Shown in pieces: positions 61,521 through 64,000 of a stretch of 64,000 bases of DNA (positions are counted from its first letter, which is position 1; every line of letters starts with the position of its first letter). The translations under genes and the position numbers were made by a program. The notes under the pieces are model-generated. The model was not told the origin of the DNA. It ran no database searches and saw only the letters and a program-made list of their open reading frames with translations. Origin of the DNA: Siphlonurus alternatus (taxonomy: Eukaryota; Arthropoda; Insecta; Ephemeroptera; Siphlonuridae); contig OX463781.1 in assembly GCA_949825025.1 (NCBI GenBank), positions 22,451,538 to 22,515,537 of the forward strand, given 5' to 3'.

Positions 61521-64000
61521 TTGATGTGTGTGTAACTGCTTAAGTGATAACATATTGTGCTACTTATGATATAAAAAAATATATATACATAATATGCATG
61601 TATAATAACTATATATAATATCATAATATATTATGTAATATATAACTACTGTTTTTCAAAACATACTTTTTATTTACATTTTATTTTAATGGAATTAAAT
61701 GAATTAACTAATTATTATCTCACTATAATAATAAATATAAATATAATGAGACCAAAAAAATATACAGTAAAATTATTTAATATACTGTATACACATGATT
61801 TAGTAAGGCTTGGAAAATATTCAAATAAAACATAAATATATTTATACCATCAGTTACCAGTCTTATTCTTCGACGAGAGAAGACCAAAATTAATTTTGAA
61901 TATTTTAAAATAATAAACATACTATATATGGTACAATATAATATATATATGCAGTAATCATGAACTATGAAAGTGAACCGACTTTAAATTTAATTGTTAT
62001 TTACCGTTTTTTTTTTTTCTTCTTCCCTTCATCCAATGATATCAGAAAGCAATATCAAAGAGTTTACATTTAATTGTAACCATGCAACAATGTAAGATCT
62101 CTGGCAATATACATTACAAACCGATGCATCATGATAAATGAAAAACGTATAATACAAAATACAAAGAAGAAAAATTATTAAAAAGTCTATAATATTGGAT
62201 ATTTTTTTTTTATTTGAGAATTGCAAAAAATACTTCTTTCAGTCATTGATAATATTTTAATATTAATTTTAATATAAGTACACCAGTATAATTATTTTGT
62301 ACAATATATATACACTAGCTAGCCCAAAAAAAAATTGAAGAAATTATCACGCACATGCAGACCTCATTTAGTTTCATCGTTCCCTTATTATCTGAGCAAT
62401 ATTATAAATTAAAACCTTTATGATTATATGATGGACTACAGATCCACACCAGTATATATAATTATAGTATTTTCAACCGTGGTATTATAGAGCGTGGTTA
62501 AAAACTTATTCTTTCGTATTTATATATAAGGAATACGACTCTAAATGTTGGCTGTTAAGTTCTCTTTAGTAAATATTTAAAATGTGTGTTATGAAGAAAG
62601 TGAAACTGATATTATTAAAGGGGTTCGATTTAAAACAAAATGTATCTTCCATCACAAAAATAACTAAACTACAAAACTTTATTTTCACGCATCATCAAGT
62701 TTATTCGGGTATATAATTATTTTTAATTTATGGAGATGGAAATCCTTAATTTTTATAACTTAAATTGTCAACAAATTTCAAAATCATGTCCTTGATTTGC
62801 TTTGCATATAGGTAATATTATAGAGCGTATATATATATGAAGCTTGTACTCATTGGCTATAGTTGTACTGTACGATTATAGTGATTATACTTGTCATCAT
62901 TTTCAAGGAATGAGGATCGAAAGTATATACTGTTTATATTAAGATCCTTATAACTTTAAACATGTGGCGTTCAAGACTGACAGTGCATTATTTAACTCTT
63001 TTTAAACTTTAAATTAATAATGTTGCTTATAAGATGCATGTAACACGCGACTGAAAATGTGTGCTGAGTATAAGTTATTTATTGTCAATATCGATGCTAT
63101 GATTGTTGTCAGCAGCAGAGTGACGTACGTACGAATACGCAGGAGCGATTTAGGGGGACGCAGGACTGCATTTTAACTTTTATACCTTATAATTATATAT
63201 TTACTTTAATAAACCCTTATTGGGAATGACTAAACTTCTTGACCTCCAAACTTTGGTATTCTAGCTCTCCCCTTTTTGGATGACTCAGTGAGTGATTTTT
63301 ATTTTATATAAATTGTAGTCTACAAATATAGTGGTATTTATTTTATTTTATTATCTCTTTGATGGGCAATTTTACAATAATGTATATTATAATTGTATTA
63401 CAGTCAAAATTTAAAATAACAGCCCGTGGGGCAAATGAAAAATATTGCTGCATAATAAATTTAGATATAGGTTCATCGATCCCGGCTGAGCAGTTCATTC
63501 ACGAAAGTGTTCATTCACCCATTCATCTAAATTAATAAGTTTCAATTATATATCATAAATTACTATAGCAACATAAAACATATATAGTTATATATGATAT
63601 GGTTATTTGAATTCATATTTGAATATATTAAATAGGGAAGCATTCACAAAAAGCTTGAAGTTCACATTTAAGAATAAGTCTTATAAATTTTTAAGTTTCG
63701 ATTTAAGTTATTATTTTATGTCACAAATTTTAAAATTAAAAAAATAAAATAAATATATGTATAATTAATATTAAATCTAAATTAAATATAAAAAAGGACA
63801 TATTAAAACTTACTTGAAGTAAATGCCATTTCGAGTAAAATATACATATTTATGTTATAAATAAGCTTGATTCACGAAGGAAGTTATCTAGCTTTCTCAC
63901 ACTAACTATAATAATAATATTAACGTGGCATGTTAAGTGTCAGTCTAAATCAATGATAACCAAAGATAAGTGAAGAAGCTTAATTATGGTGATTATATTG
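61521..64000. other. Non-coding AT-rich DNA
   Basis: No gene, element or array recognised to the end of the window. Confidence 0.55.

Overview
This is AT-rich animal genomic DNA. The coding exons are clearly richer in G+C than the introns around them. It has GT-AG introns of about 0.4 to 4 kb, long microsatellites and dozens of short foldback (hairpin) mobile elements. I see no transposase or reverse transcriptase reading frame. The gene content (a TGF-beta/activin type I receptor and a GT31 galactosyltransferase-like enzyme) fits an invertebrate metazoan. The receptor's alternative ligand-domain exons recall arthropod Baboon, but the sequence alone does not fix the phylum.

Gene 1 (minus strand, 29743 down to 14009) is a complete type I TGF-beta/activin receptor serine/threonine kinase. 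I could assemble every coding exon with consistent splice phases: signal peptide (29683-29743), first half of the cysteine-rich ectodomain (26600-26717), one of three alternative exons for the second half of the ectodomain (22700-22857, 21747-21901, 21185-21357), transmembrane plus GS box (18407-18655), and six kinase exons ending with a stop at 14009-14011. Choosing one of the three alternatives gives proteins of 509, 508 or 514 residues. The three alternatives have identical boundary phases. Because each length is 3n+2, joining two or three of them breaks the frame. This is the signature of mutually exclusive splicing and would give one kinase three different ligand-binding faces. It is the most interesting system in the window.

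Gene 2 (minus strand, 38419-39514) is a type II membrane beta-1,3-galactosyltransferase-like enzyme of family GT31. Its whole catalytic domain lies in one exon, with a good splice acceptor just upstream. A CpG-rich block with a consensus splice donor (51217 to about 51500) is a candidate 5' exon for it. A small open exon at 61276-61382 with a matching splice phase is a second, weaker candidate.

The rest is repeat-dominated: about 1-13900 (left flank), 30000-38400 (between the genes) and 39600-64000 (right flank). There are several families of TTAA-flanked palindromic elements, a TA-flanked Tc1/mariner-type MITE, a 5S-rRNA-derived SINE family, elements ending in GGCGCGGATCCAG, and nested insertions. 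Two giant foldbacks have arms that are themselves tandem arrays: a 131-bp unit at about 31240-33960, and a 36-bp unit at 47868-50352 that stays open in one frame as a 12-residue repeat. Simple arrays of AT, GA/CT, ATTT and TTCTA fill much of the remainder.
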